From Alistipes sp. (GTDB lineage Bacteria; Bacteroidota; Bacteroidia; Bacteroidales; Rikenellaceae): a stretch of 43,461 nt of DNA. Both the position numbers and the translations under genes were made by a program. Location of the stretch: contig JAGBTO010000101.1 of assembly GCA_017631285.1 (NCBI GenBank), forward strand, positions 1-43,461, in the 5' to 3' direction. This document shows, piece after piece, positions 8,256 to 16,662 of this stretch (its first letter is position 1; every line of letters starts with the position of its first letter). The notes under the pieces were generated by a model. That model was not told the DNA's origin, made no database searches, and saw nothing but the letters and a program-made list of their open reading frames with translations.

Positions 8256-10499
8256 TTATTGCATCTGCGTGCGATTCATTGCAACCCAACTCTTCTGCAC
8301 ACCGGCATGCTCGAGGAAGTAACGCTGAGCCTTGAGCAGATTACGAGCCTGAAGTACCATAGCCTTGGTCTCGCTCAATACCGTAAGATAGAACATACTT
8401 GCTGTAGTATTACCCTCGCCGACATTAATACGCTTAAGCTCCGATTTAGTGGTTACAGCAATACGCTCGAAGAGCTCATCACGCATGGTCAGCACAGTGT
8501 CGATATCGCGGAAGTCGTTGGCATTAATCATGCGGTTGATATTGCCGTAAATTTCTGCAACATCGTCGTTGATATGCTTCAAATCCTCGGTTTGCTGTTC
8601 TGACATACCCTTGTGGTTGTTGTCAATGTGGTCAAAAGCTGGTCGGGTAATGTGTACCAGCGACTTTGCCATCTCATTTAGATAATCGACCACCTGAATG
8701 TAGTAGAGCGAGAGTTCCAGACCCGACCCCTTCATCTTACGCAGGGCTGGCATCAAGCTATATTTAATCTTGTGACACTTATCGTACATCTCGTTTGATT
8801 CGCGTACTAACTCCTTCAAGGCTCTACGATCCTCTTTAAACACTGCCACCAACGTGCGGTCATAGATTTGTGTTGTAACCTTCATCATGTGGCACACCTC
8901 ACCAAGAATATTATCAACAGTACCATCCTCGGCTGCAATCTCCATCTTATCATCTTCCTTCTTTGATGATTTGATGTTGCTCTTGATAAGCATGTAAGCA
9001 CAAGCGACTGTCACCACAGCAAAAGCAATCTTACCGCCCCAGATGAGCAACAATCCAACAAAGATGGCGATGATAAATGCGCCGATACCTGTCACAAACC
9101 AACCCATAACAACTGTCATAACGCCTGTGATACGGTGTACTGCAGACTCGCGACCCCATGCTTTGTCGGCCAACGACGAACCCATTGCCACCATAAAGCA
9201 TACATATGTTGTTGAAAGAGGGAGTTTAAACGAAGTTCCTACCGAAATAAGCAATGCAGCTGTTGTGAGGTTCACCACGGCACGAATCTTATCATATGGA
9301 GCGCCATTCTTCTCGACATCCTCATATTCGAAACGCTTGCCCACAAACTCCTGCACCGACTTTGGTGTTATGTGGTCGAAGAAGTTAGAAATGGCGAGCG
9401 ATGCACGTACGATAGAACGAGAGAATACGTTTGAATCCTGCTCGCCTGAGATCATATCATCGCCCTGACCTGCCAACGAAATCTCTGTCTGAGACACATT
9501 CATTGACTTTGTCGATGTCCACAATGTCACCACCATGATTACACCCGACAAAAGCATCCAAATAAACTGTGCAGGCAAATTCTCATTCAATCCCTCCATT
9601 AGAATAGAGGTTGAGCCAGCCTCACTCGCAATCTTGTAGGCATCCAAACCTGCGATAGGCACTCCGATAAAGTTTACAAGGTCGTTACCTGCGAATGCCA
9701 ACGCCAAGGCAAATGTTCCTGAAAGGATATTTATTCTGAGGATGTTTATTCTGAATAGCTGCATGAATGCCAACACGATGGTACAGAATACCCAGCATGC
9801 AAGGAGCGAAACAGCAAGATTCTCGCTAATCCAATTATACATAGCTGTGCCTGCAAGGATGCCCTTCAATGCCTTGAATACAGCGAAATAAGCAATAGCC
9901 GTAAACGAAGCACCACACCACAATGCTCCCAACTTGCGGAACAGAGCGATATAACGGAATGAGAACAAAAGGCGTGAAAGCCACATGATTAATGTACCAA
10001 ACACAAAAGCGATTAACACTGAAAGCAGAATTGCCGAGATAACTCCCATGGCACGCGTAGTGTTGATAAAACCGCCAAGGTTGCTCAAATGGAGCGTAGG
10101 ATCAGCTGCGATTTTAAAGAGTGACACCGATATTGCTGCACCCAACAGACTGAATACCAACGCAACGGTTGTTGATGTAGGCAGACCCAGCGAGTTGTAG
10201 ATATCAAGCAGAATGACGTTTGCAAACATCACACTCACATAGAGTATCATAATCTCGTGGAAGGTGAATAACCCAGGGTTAAACATGCCACTACGAGCGA
10301 CCTCCATCATACCACTTGATGTAAGTACTCCGATGATAATTCCCACCGATGCTACCATCAAAATAGTACGCATCTTTGCAACTTTAGAACCAATGGCTGC
10401 ATTGAGAAAATTCACAGCATCATTAGTTACGCCAACATAAAGACCCGATACCGCCAAAATGGCAAGTACAGCTAAAACTACAGTGTAAAATGCACTCAT
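8256..10499 (-). CDS. PiT-family inorganic phosphate transporter with PhoU-like C-terminus
   Basis: A 747-residue protein made of two parts. Residues 1 to about 510 are a PiT/PHO4 permease with ten or more membrane segments and the two duplicated signature motifs (GVTNDAVNF near residue 23 and FAGNDLVNF near residue 275). Residues about 530-730 are helical, charged and soluble, resembling the PhoU/DUF47 domain that in other organisms is a separate gene next to pit. It takes up phosphate in symport with a cation across the inner membrane; the PhoU-like part probably modulates transport or signals phosphate state. It has its own promoter and terminator, so it is a single-gene unit. Confidence 0.9.
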   Translation of the reverse strand: MSAFYTVVLAVLAILAVSGLYVGVTNDAVNFLNAAIGSKVAKMRTILMVASVGIIIGVLTSSGMMEVARSGMFNPGLFTFHEIMILYVSVMFANVILLDIYNSLGLPTSTTVALVFSLLGAAISVSLFKIAADPTLHLSNLGGFINTTRAMGVISAILLSVLIAFVFGTLIMWLSRLLFSFRYIALFRKLGALWCGASFTAIAYFAVFKALKGILAGTAMYNWISENLAVSLLACWVFCTIVLAFMQLFRINILRINILSGTFALALAFAGNDLVNFIGVPIAGLDAYKIASEAGSTSILMEGLNENLPAQFIWMLLSGVIMVVTLWTSTKSMNVSQTEISLAGQGDDMISGEQDSNVFSRSIVRASLAISNFFDHITPKSVQEFVGKRFEYEDVEKNGAPYDKIRAVVNLTTAALLISVGTSFKLPLSTTYVCFMVAMGSSLADKAWGRESAVHRITGVMTVVMGWFVTGIGAFIIAIFVGLLLIWGGKIAFAVVTVACAYMLIKSNIKSSKKEDDKMEIAAEDGTVDNILGEVCHMMKVTTQIYDRTLVAVFKEDRRALKELVRESNEMYDKCHKIKYSLMPALRKMKGSGLELSLYYIQVVDYLNEMAKSLVHITRPAFDHIDNNHKGMSEQQTEDLKHINDDVAEIYGNINRMINANDFRDIDTVLTMRDELFERIAVTTKSELKRINVGEGNTTASMFYLTVLSETKAMVLQARNLLKAQRYFLEHAGVQKSWVAMNRTQMQ

Positions 10500-10512
10500 A
10501 AATCATAGATTT

Positions 10513-10550
10513 TCGGCCCAGCATAACAACTTTTTCCTTCAAAAGGGCCG
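10513..10550 (-). other. Leader hairpin in the phosphate transporter mRNA
   Basis: CGGCCC and GGGCCG form a 6-bp inverted repeat within the 57-nt leader of the transporter transcript. The 20-odd-nt loop makes it a modest structure; any regulatory role is a guess. Confidence 0.3.
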
Positions 10551-10562
10551 GATTTCACACTC

Positions 10563-10592
10563 CAAAGTTATACATTATGAATGAGATAGCAA
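10563..10592 (-). promoter_or_regulatory. Promoter of the phosphate transporter gene
   Basis: Minus-strand TTG (10590-10592), 19-nt spacer and TAACTTTG (10563-10570) match the Bacteroidetes consensus and point at the transporter start at 10499. Confidence 0.75.
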
Positions 10593-10648
10593 TATACACA
10601 CTGCTTTTTTAACGTAAATTTAACTCACACCTCGCAATAAAAAATGGC

Positions 10649-11101
10649 TTAAAGGTTGTCTTCAGCATACCATTCTGCAAACGAGGTGGCAGTTTCGTGA
10701 AGACGCAAAGAGTATAACTCCACCTCATCGGGCAGAGCCTCCAACAGACGCTCGGCAAAGTCGGCAAGCATATTTTCGCATGTAGGCTGATAATCAACCA
10801 TCACGATATTGCCATAGTAATCCGACAGCATGCCTTTGAGTTGCATGCCCTGCTCGGTACGACGCATAATAAACGAATGGTCGAGACGCGAAATAATCTG
10901 CTCGTTTACTATTCTCTTCAGCAGACCGAAGTCCATAACCATACCCTGTTTAGGGTCGAAGCAATCAGTTGACGGTTCACCCTTGATGGTGACAAAAAGT
11001 CGGTATGAGTGACCATGAATCTCGCGACATGCTCCATCATAGCCCTCAAGCGAATGAGCAGCCTCGAATGAAAACTCTTTAGTAAGTCGTATGGTAGCCA
11101 T
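10649..11101 (-). CDS. queD: 6-carboxytetrahydropterin synthase (QueD)
   Basis: A 150-residue PTPS/QueD-family enzyme. Zinc ligands are His16, His29 and His31 (motif HGHSY), the catalytic Cys is Cys25, and the C-terminal LHETATS carries the pterin-binding Glu. It converts dihydroneopterin triphosphate to 6-carboxy-tetrahydropterin in the queuosine pathway. The CREIHGH context with one Cys favours QueD over a biopterin-making PTPS. It is the last gene of the minus-strand run, 18 nt after the PAP2 gene. No queC or queE is seen here. Confidence 0.9.
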   Translation of the reverse strand: MATIRLTKEFSFEAAHSLEGYDGACREIHGHSYRLFVTIKGEPSTDCFDPKQGMVMDFGLLKRIVNEQIISRLDHSFIMRRTEQGMQLKGMLSDYYGNIVMVDYQPTCENMLADFAERLLEALPDEVELYSLRLHETATSFAEWYAEDNL

Positions 11102-11119
11102 TGGTTGTATGGTTTGTTA

Positions 11120-11713
11120 TTAATGACTCTCTTTTCTGGTGTTCCACAACTTTAAAGCACCCTTGACCAGCAGTAGCGATATGCCCACCGAGCAGAGACC
11201 CGTAGCCAATCCCAGCACAATGTCAAATGGGAAGTGATAGGCCAGGTATATTCTCGAATAACATATTATCACAGTCATCGCCACCATTGCCACCGTCATC
11301 CATTTTCGCTTGACAAAGACCGAAGCCAACACAGCCAAAGCTATCGTTGTGGCAGCATGAGCCGACACAGTGCCATACTTACCACCGCGCGTGATGAAGT
11401 GAATCATATTTTGCAACTCAGGTGTATGCATAGGGCGCAAACGCGCAGGGAACGATGCCCACAGATGTTTGAGTGGCCCCGAATGTTTAAATATACCGGC
11501 AATCAAATCCGACAACCCGAGAGCCAAACCTGCAATAATGACAAACATAGCCAAACCTTTCCAGCCGGCGTTACGCCACACAAAGTAGAAGATAATCACA
11601 TAGAGCCACGACCAGGCCAAGGGATTTGAAGCTGCTAGCATCAAGCTATCGAAGAACTCTCCGCCGTCGAAGTTAAGCCACAGAAATAGATTGTGGTCGA
11701 AAGTATAGGTCAT
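11120..11713 (-). CDS. PAP2-family membrane phosphatase
   Basis: A 197-residue membrane protein with five or six predicted helices and the three PAP2 phosphatase motifs: Lys76 to Arg93-Pro94, the SAHA block (117-120) with its His119, and SR(153-154)-H160-D164. Members dephosphorylate lipid pyrophosphates such as undecaprenyl diphosphate, or lipid A or phosphatidate. The exact substrate cannot be told. The motif-2 core is SAHA instead of the usual SGH, a known variation. It sits between the cation exchanger and queD in one direction with short gaps. Confidence 0.85.
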   Translation of the reverse strand: MTYTFDHNLFLWLNFDGGEFFDSLMLAASNPLAWSWLYVIIFYFVWRNAGWKGLAMFVIIAGLALGLSDLIAGIFKHSGPLKHLWASFPARLRPMHTPELQNMIHFITRGGKYGTVSAHAATTIALAVLASVFVKRKWMTVAMVAMTVIICYSRIYLAYHFPFDIVLGLATGLCSVGISLLLVKGALKLWNTRKESH

Positions 11714-11737
11714 ATAAGTTGTTAATTTAAATCTATA

Positions 11738-12691
11738 TTACTTCAATATTGTAATTACATATGCTACGTAGGCAAGGAAGAAAAGAGCACCCTCCAGACG
11801 GGTAATCTTACGTTTGCCCATCAGCAGAGCCGAGAGTAGCAGTATTATAGCCGAGCCTACGACCATACCCAAGTCAAGTTGAGTGATATCACCCATAGTC
11901 AGAGGTTTAACAGAAGCACTCGCACCCAAAATAAGCAAGATATTTGCCACGTTCGAACCGAGTATGTTACCCATCGCCAACGATGGCTTCTTGCTCACGA
12001 TAGCCGAGAGGCTCGACGCCAGCTCGGGCAGCGATGTGCCGGCAGCGATGATTGTAACGGCAATAATAGCCTCGCTCACACCCCATGCACGTGCAATCGA
12101 TGTAGCTGAGTTCAAACACATGTTGCCACCCCATATAAGGCCAGCAAGACCTATGATGATAAAACCTATAATCTTCACCCAACCCATCTGCGGTTCGTTG
12201 TTCTCAGGCTCGGCCGCTGCCGCCTCTTTCTTGCCTGTGCGGATAGAGTAAATGATAGTTACAACATACAACAGGAAAAGAATTATGCCCTCCACACGGT
12301 TTATTGTGTCGGTATCAGAGATGCCCAATAAGCGGTCGGCAGTAGCTATCCACAACAGCAGTGACACTCCAATACAGATTGGGATATCACGACGGACGTT
12401 CTCCTTCGAGATAACTATTGGATGCACCATAGCACAGATACCCAGGATGACGAGGGTGTTAAAAATATTTGAACCCGTTACGTTTCCGATAGCCATTGAC
12501 GAGCTACCCTTCAGAGCCGACATAAAACTCACCGTAAGCTCAGGCATCGACGTACCCACAGCCATCACCGTAAGACCTATGATGAATTCAGGCACACAAA
12601 AACGTGCAGCCATGCCTACGCAACCTTTCGTAAGTAGGTCGGCACAATAGGTTATGAGCGCCAACCCTATAACTAATAATATGTAGTCCAT
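11738..12691 (-). CDS. CaCA-family sodium/calcium exchanger, YrbG-like
   Basis: A 317-residue inner-membrane protein with about ten helices in two inverted halves. Each half has the alpha-repeat signature: GTSMPELTVS with GNVTGSNIFN in the first, GTSLPELASS with GNILGSNVAN in the second. These acidic and Asn residues bind the cations. YrbG-type proteins exchange calcium for sodium or protons. A charged linker rich in Glu and Ala separates the halves near residue 155-170. It is part of the minus-strand operon, 29 nt after the SPOR gene. Confidence 0.9.
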   Translation of the reverse strand: MDYILLVIGLALITYCADLLTKGCVGMAARFCVPEFIIGLTVMAVGTSMPELTVSFMSALKGSSSMAIGNVTGSNIFNTLVILGICAMVHPIVISKENVRRDIPICIGVSLLLWIATADRLLGISDTDTINRVEGIILFLLYVVTIIYSIRTGKKEAAAAEPENNEPQMGWVKIIGFIIIGLAGLIWGGNMCLNSATSIARAWGVSEAIIAVTIIAAGTSLPELASSLSAIVSKKPSLAMGNILGSNVANILLILGASASVKPLTMGDITQLDLGMVVGSAIILLLSALLMGKRKITRLEGALFFLAYVAYVITILK

Positions 12692-12720
12692 AATTAAACT
12701 GTTTCAATTTTAAATGCGCA

Positions 12721-13200
12721 CTATTCATCCTCCAACTCGGGCTCTACGACCTCCAACTCGGGACGTATAATAAATTCCGAAATATCCACCTCGCGGCTTT
12801 GGATAATAGCCTTGGGAAAGACCGTACGAAAACGCCACAGTTCAAGAATAGCCTCCTCCTTAGTCAGGTATCTGCCAGCCGCCACGTAGAACGAGGGGCT
12901 CTGGTAGTACATCTCGACCTTCACATCGGGGAAGTTCTCCTCGAAAGTCTGCTTAGCTTTATTGGCATTCTCGCGTGCTGTTTGACTGTTATCCGATAGA
13001 ATGAGGATTGTATAGCCATTTACCTTTGTACGCTTTGGGCGAGCCTCGACACTGCGCACGGTTTGCTCAACATCACCCTTCTCGGTGACTGTAACGGCAT
13101 TTGCGCCCGCTGCCAAACGCTCCTTAACTGCTGCGACATTCTGCGCCGATGTAAGCATTGCCACACCAAGTAAAACAATTGTTAGAATAAGTTTTTTCAT
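12721..13200 (-). CDS. Secreted SPOR-like domain protein
   Basis: A 159-residue protein with a Sec signal peptide ending at about residue 19 (SAQ). Residues about 60-140 look like a SPOR (peptidoglycan-binding) domain: a strand YTILIL, helix rich in Ala and Lys, strand VKVEMYYQSPSFYVAAGRY, helix, and a last strand with IIQSREVD. SPOR domains bind denuded glycan strands at division sites. The acidic tail is unexplained. It lies 8 nt downstream of the small lipoprotein gene and is probably co-transcribed. Confidence 0.65.
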   Translation of the reverse strand: MKKLILTIVLLGVAMLTSAQNVAAVKERLAAGANAVTVTEKGDVEQTVRSVEARPKRTKVNGYTILILSDNSQTARENANKAKQTFEENFPDVKVEMYYQSPSFYVAAGRYLTKEEAILELWRFRTVFPKAIIQSREVDISEFIIRPELEVVEPELEDE

Positions 13201-13208
13201 ATTTCTCT

Positions 13209-13700
13209 CTATTTCCTATTTTCATCAATCATACTCCACACCAGCTCCATTTGCTCCTTGGTGAGTAATTCATCAAGTGTGGTTGGTGACAAAGTCTCAC
13301 GCTTCGAGAATAAGCCTCGACGTATTTTAATTTCACCATCGACCTCAATAGCTCGACTCTCGTGCTGCGCCAATGCCTCCTGCAACTTTACAGTCAGCGA
13401 GTTATGCACTACGCTAATTTTTATAGGCACTGTCACTATTTGCCATCCTCGCCTGAACTTAACCTTATCGGTAAAAGTCACCACCACTTGACGCCTACCC
13501 TCTACGCCAAAACGCAGGCGAGAAGATTTGAGAGTAAACTCTCCGATTGAACTGTTGAGCGTAATATTTAGCACCGCTGCCGAGGGATACTCCTCACCTA
13601 CAACCTCCGTGACCTCAACGTTCTCGATGTTGAAGTAGTTTTTATTGCCACTACCACACGATGCCAAGAACAACAAAGTTATTATCAACAACCGCTTCAT
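13209..13700 (-). CDS. Small lipoprotein, LEA-like beta-sandwich
   Basis: A 163-residue predicted lipoprotein with lipobox LASC (Cys15). The rest is rich in beta-strands (NVEVTEVVGEEYPSAAV, QVVVTFTDKVKF, WQIVTVPIKISVV) and resembles the LEA-type-2 or DUF4230-like small periplasmic folds, but I cannot name the family. Its start codon overlaps the menG stop by 4 nt, so the genes are translationally coupled. Role unknown; an envelope function is inferred from the lipobox. Confidence 0.6.
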   Translation of the reverse strand: MKRLLIITLLFLASCGSGNKNYFNIENVEVTEVVGEEYPSAAVLNITLNSSIGEFTLKSSRLRFGVEGRRQVVVTFTDKVKFRRGWQIVTVPIKISVVHNSLTVKLQEALAQHESRAIEVDGEIKIRRGLFSKRETLSPTTLDELLTKEQMELVWSMIDENRK

Positions 13701-14416
13701 GGCTTCTGAGCTATGTAAATCTGCGCTATACCGAAGCTCTGGCTACGACGACGTGGCTCCTTGAATCCTACCTTCTCCATCAAGGCAAGCACCTCGGAGG
13801 GTGAGGAGAACTCAACTATCGAGTCGGGCAGGTAATCATACGCCTTTCTATCCTTCGATACAAAACCTCCTACGGGCTTCATCACATGCTGTGAGTAGAA
13901 TTGGTAAACCTTTCTAACCAACCAATTGCGAGGCGTCGAGAACTCTAAAATTACGATGTGTCCTCCGCTACGCAACGAACGCCATATTTCGCTCAGTCCC
14001 TTTTCGATATTACCGAAGTTACGCACTCCGAAAGCTACCGTAACCACATCCAATACGCCATCGGCTATATCCAACTGCTCGGCATCACCCTGATAGAGTG
14101 CAATCTTATCGTCCAAACCCAGTCGGCGAACCTTGTCAGCCGCTATGGCGAGCATGTTCTCCGACAAATCAACACCCATGATACGAGCCTTGGGGATGCG
14201 CTTTGCCATTTTTATGGCAAGGTCGCCTGTACCTGTCGCCAGGTCCATGATTCGCTCTGGTTTCATACGGCGCACCACACGCACCACACGCCTGCGCCAT
14301 ATCTTGTCAATCGACAACGAAAGCATGTGGTTTAGCTTATCGTAGGTTGGAGCGATGTTATCAAACATCCTTCTTACCTCATCCTTCTTGCTCTTCTCGG
14401 TATTGTAAGGTTTCAT
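13697..14416 (-). CDS. ubiE: Demethylmenaquinone methyltransferase (MenG/UbiE)
   Basis: A 239-residue class I SAM-dependent methyltransferase. The SAM-binding motif DLATGTGDLA begins at Asp58, GVDLSENM follows at 81-88, and the family signature AFGVRNF is at 128-134. It methylates the ring in the last step of menaquinone synthesis; menaquinone is the quinone of Bacteroidales, so MenG is the likely role. It lies between the FtsX-type permease gene (12 nt upstream) and the lipoprotein gene (4-nt overlap). Confidence 0.93.
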   Translation of the reverse strand: MKPYNTEKSKKDEVRRMFDNIAPTYDKLNHMLSLSIDKIWRRRVVRVVRRMKPERIMDLATGTGDLAIKMAKRIPKARIMGVDLSENMLAIAADKVRRLGLDDKIALYQGDAEQLDIADGVLDVVTVAFGVRNFGNIEKGLSEIWRSLRSGGHIVILEFSTPRNWLVRKVYQFYSQHVMKPVGGFVSKDRKAYDYLPDSIVEFSSPSEVLALMEKVGFKEPRRRSQSFGIAQIYIAQKP

Positions 14417-14428
14417 TCCTAATTTGTT

Positions 14429-15682
14429 TTACAATTTGTATTTCAACGACTGCTCGGGCTTAATACGAGCAACCATTGCCGAAGGTAGCACCATCACTAC
14501 CACCGTAGCTATCAATGTCGCCACATTTAACGCCACCCACCACCAAACGTCCCAACTTACGGGCAGATGCGATAACATATATCCATTGGGATCGAGTTTT
14601 ATGGGGTGCCATAACGCTTGTATGGCCACAAGGGTCAATCCCACAACATTTCCCCACACAGCACCTTTCAAAAAGAGCAGAGCTGCTCGGTAGAGAAATA
14701 TTCGTCGTATGGCCGCATTGCGCATGCCCTGAGCCTTCAATATACCTATCATGCCTATGCGGTCGAAGACCATGATGAGCATTGCTGCCGCCATGTTGAA
14801 TAGCAGAACTACCATCATGATTATTATGACTGCCTGCGCAATAATGACGTGAGCCTTCAACCAATCAAACACCACAGGATAGCGCATTTGGGTAGTTGCA
14901 GCTATAGCCGTAACCACACCACTCTGGTCGGGCAGATTCTGAATCATCTCCTCGATAGTGGAGGCTACCTGCTCGGCATCATCGGCCTGACGCAACATCA
15001 CATCATAACCCGTAATCTGGGTATCTGCCCATCCGGCCAAACGCCTCACATCGCGCACATCTGCCAATGCCAGCGTTCGATCCATCTCCTCCATGCCTGT
15101 CGAGTAGATGCCTGCAATACGGAAACTATCCCGGCGCGGTTTTGTTTCTGAATCCAAGTAGAGTAACTCGATTTTATCACCTACGCCAACCTCTAAACTG
15201 CTAGCCGAGGCCTGCGAGATAAACAACTGCTTCGACCGCGAGTCGGCAGCCACATCGGGCAACGAGCCTTCAACAATCTTCTCCGTCCACCACTGCAAGG
15301 GGTAATCCTCGCCTATGCCCTTTAACTGCAAGCCCACGACATTATCCCCACTCTTAATCATTACCCCCACCATGCCATACTCTGCTATGGAAGACACATC
15401 GCCGAGCTCTGCAACCTGCTGCACAAATAGTGAGTCAGCCTCAATCACTTGAGTTTCACCACGACCAAATCCTGCCACATCAATTACAGCTATATCGGAG
15501 GCAAAACCACGGAAATCACTCGAAATCTCACTACGAAAACCCATAAAAACTGCCAGAGTGAGAATCATTACCGCCAAACCCAGGGCTACGGTGATGGCCG
15601 CTATGCGCATCATTATAGCTCCGCGCTCTGCTCCAGCCTCGGATTGGCTGCGGCGGGCAAGTATATACTCCAAATTCCTCAT
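14429..15682 (-). CDS. FtsX/LolE-type ABC transporter permease
   Basis: A 417-residue inner-membrane protein with the MacB/FtsX plan: one helix near residues 24-46, a large periplasmic domain (about 47-270), then three helices near 280-302, 330-352 and 378-400. The conserved start (LEYILARRSQS) and the GILKAQGM motif before the second helix match lipoprotein-releasing LolC/LolE-like permeases of Bacteroidota. Such proteins work with a separate LolD-type ATPase, which is not in this window. It heads the minus-strand operon that includes menG. Confidence 0.85.
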   Translation of the reverse strand: MRNLEYILARRSQSEAGAERGAIMMRIAAITVALGLAVMILTLAVFMGFRSEISSDFRGFASDIAVIDVAGFGRGETQVIEADSLFVQQVAELGDVSSIAEYGMVGVMIKSGDNVVGLQLKGIGEDYPLQWWTEKIVEGSLPDVAADSRSKQLFISQASASSLEVGVGDKIELLYLDSETKPRRDSFRIAGIYSTGMEEMDRTLALADVRDVRRLAGWADTQITGYDVMLRQADDAEQVASTIEEMIQNLPDQSGVVTAIAATTQMRYPVVFDWLKAHVIIAQAVIIIMMVVLLFNMAAAMLIMVFDRIGMIGILKAQGMRNAAIRRIFLYRAALLFLKGAVWGNVVGLTLVAIQALWHPIKLDPNGYMLSHLPVSWDVWWWVALNVATLIATVVVMVLPSAMVARIKPEQSLKYKL

Positions 15683-15768
15683 TCTCTACTCCACTGTAGC
15701 AATATCGGTTAATTCGTTCGAAAATCAAACGGCGGAAGCCGATTACACTATTTTAATAAAAATCACTA

Positions 15769-15802
15769 CAAAGTTATGCAAAATTTTCTTACTTTTGCAT
15801 AA
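15769..15802. promoter_or_regulatory. Divergent -7 elements around a 10-bp perfect palindrome
   Basis: TTATGCAAAA (15774-15783) and TTTTGCATAA (15793-15802) form a perfect inverted repeat with a 9-nt centre. The plus-strand -7 element TACTTTTG (15790-15797) for the metallopeptidase gene and a minus-strand TAACTTTG (15769-15776) for the permease gene each overlap one arm. A dimeric repressor or activator bound here could control both directions. No -33 TTG is evident for either, which fits dependence on an activator. Confidence 0.5.
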
Positions 15803-15890
15803 TTAATGGTGCAGAGGTAGCCTTTTCAGGTTTTTTATGACCTAAAGGCATACTTGCGAAAGGCTCTAAACGTTATATTTCCACCATTAA
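15803..15890 (+). promoter_or_regulatory. Highly structured 5' leader, candidate cis-regulatory RNA
   Basis: The predicted transcript start (about 15804) coincides with a 9-bp perfect closing stem (TTAATGGTG 15803-15811 with CACCATTAA 15882-15890). Inside, GCCTTT (15820-15825) can pair with either of two AAAGGC copies (15844-15849 or 15859-15864). The first choice builds a hairpin continued by AGGT/ACCT (15828-15831 with 15840-15843); the second makes a 7-bp stem with 15859-15865. These pairings exclude each other, as in riboswitches. The element ends 22 nt before the metallopeptidase ATG. I do not recognise a known class. Confidence 0.55.
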
Positions 15891-15912
15891 ACATTAACTA
15901 AAACGTACAACT

Positions 15913-16662
15913 ATGTTAGATTTATTGCAAGCAGCTCAAGATTATGGAGTACAGACTGGCTCATTAGGAATATCGCAAGGAGGTTCGCTCATATTGATGG
16001 GTGTTATAGGTATATTGGGATGGATTGTGCAGGCGCGTCTGCAGGCAGTTTTTGCAAAATACTCTCAAGTCCCATTTCCTGGGATGCTCACGGGTGCCGA
16101 GGTTGCAGCCATGATGTTGCGTGACAATAATGTTCACAATGTAAAAATTACACACGTCGCTGGCCAGCTAACCGACCACTTCAACCCTTCAACCATGACG
16201 GTTAATCTCAGCGACAGCGTCTATTCGTCGCGTAGTATTGCGGCAGCAGCAGTGGCATGCCATGAGTGTGGTCATGCCATACAACATGCTCAAGGTTATG
16301 CGCCTCTTGTCATGCGCTCGGCGTTGGTACCTGTAGTGAACTTCTCGTCACGCATGGCCACGTGGGTTATCATAGCAGGCATTGCTATGATGGCTTCGGG
16401 ATTGGGCACTGCGGTGTGTTGGATAGGTATCGCCATGATTGCCATGTCGGCAGTTTTTTCAATCGTAACCCTCCCTGTCGAGTATAACGCCTCGGAGCGT
16501 GCTTTGGCATGGCTCTCCTCGAGCCGCACTTTGCAAGGCGTGCAACTTGAGCAAGCGCGTGAATCGTTACGCTGGGCTGCTCGCACATATCTGGTGGCAG
16601 CATTAAGTGCCATAGCCACAGTCCTTTATTATGTAGCAATGGTTTCTCGTAGAAATGACTAA
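15913..16662 (+). CDS. YugP-type zinc metallopeptidase, membrane bound
   Basis: A 249-residue protein of the Zn-peptidase_2 (YugP) family. The zinc motif is HECGH (His117, Glu118, His121) in the context CHECGHAIQH, with N-terminal (about 22-40) and C-terminal membrane helices (about 150-180 and 228-245). It probably degrades or trims membrane proteins at the inner membrane; substrates are unknown. The ORF overlaps the start of the SGNH gene by 8 nt. Its mRNA has an unusual folded leader. Confidence 0.88.
   Translation: MLDLLQAAQDYGVQTGSLGISQGGSLILMGVIGILGWIVQARLQAVFAKYSQVPFPGMLTGAEVAAMMLRDNNVHNVKITHVAGQLTDHFNPSTMTVNLSDSVYSSRSIAAAAVACHECGHAIQHAQGYAPLVMRSALVPVVNFSSRMATWVIIAGIAMMASGLGTAVCWIGIAMIAMSAVFSIVTLPVEYNASERALAWLSSSRTLQGVQLEQARESLRWAARTYLVAALSAIATVLYYVAMVSRRND

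Noticed and set aside
15803..15890. A tRNA gene, because a 9-bp acceptor-like stem spans about 88 nt
   Set aside because: There is no TPsiC-arm consensus, no plausible anticodon arm and no 3' CCA context; the sequence starts at a promoter and ends before a coding gene.
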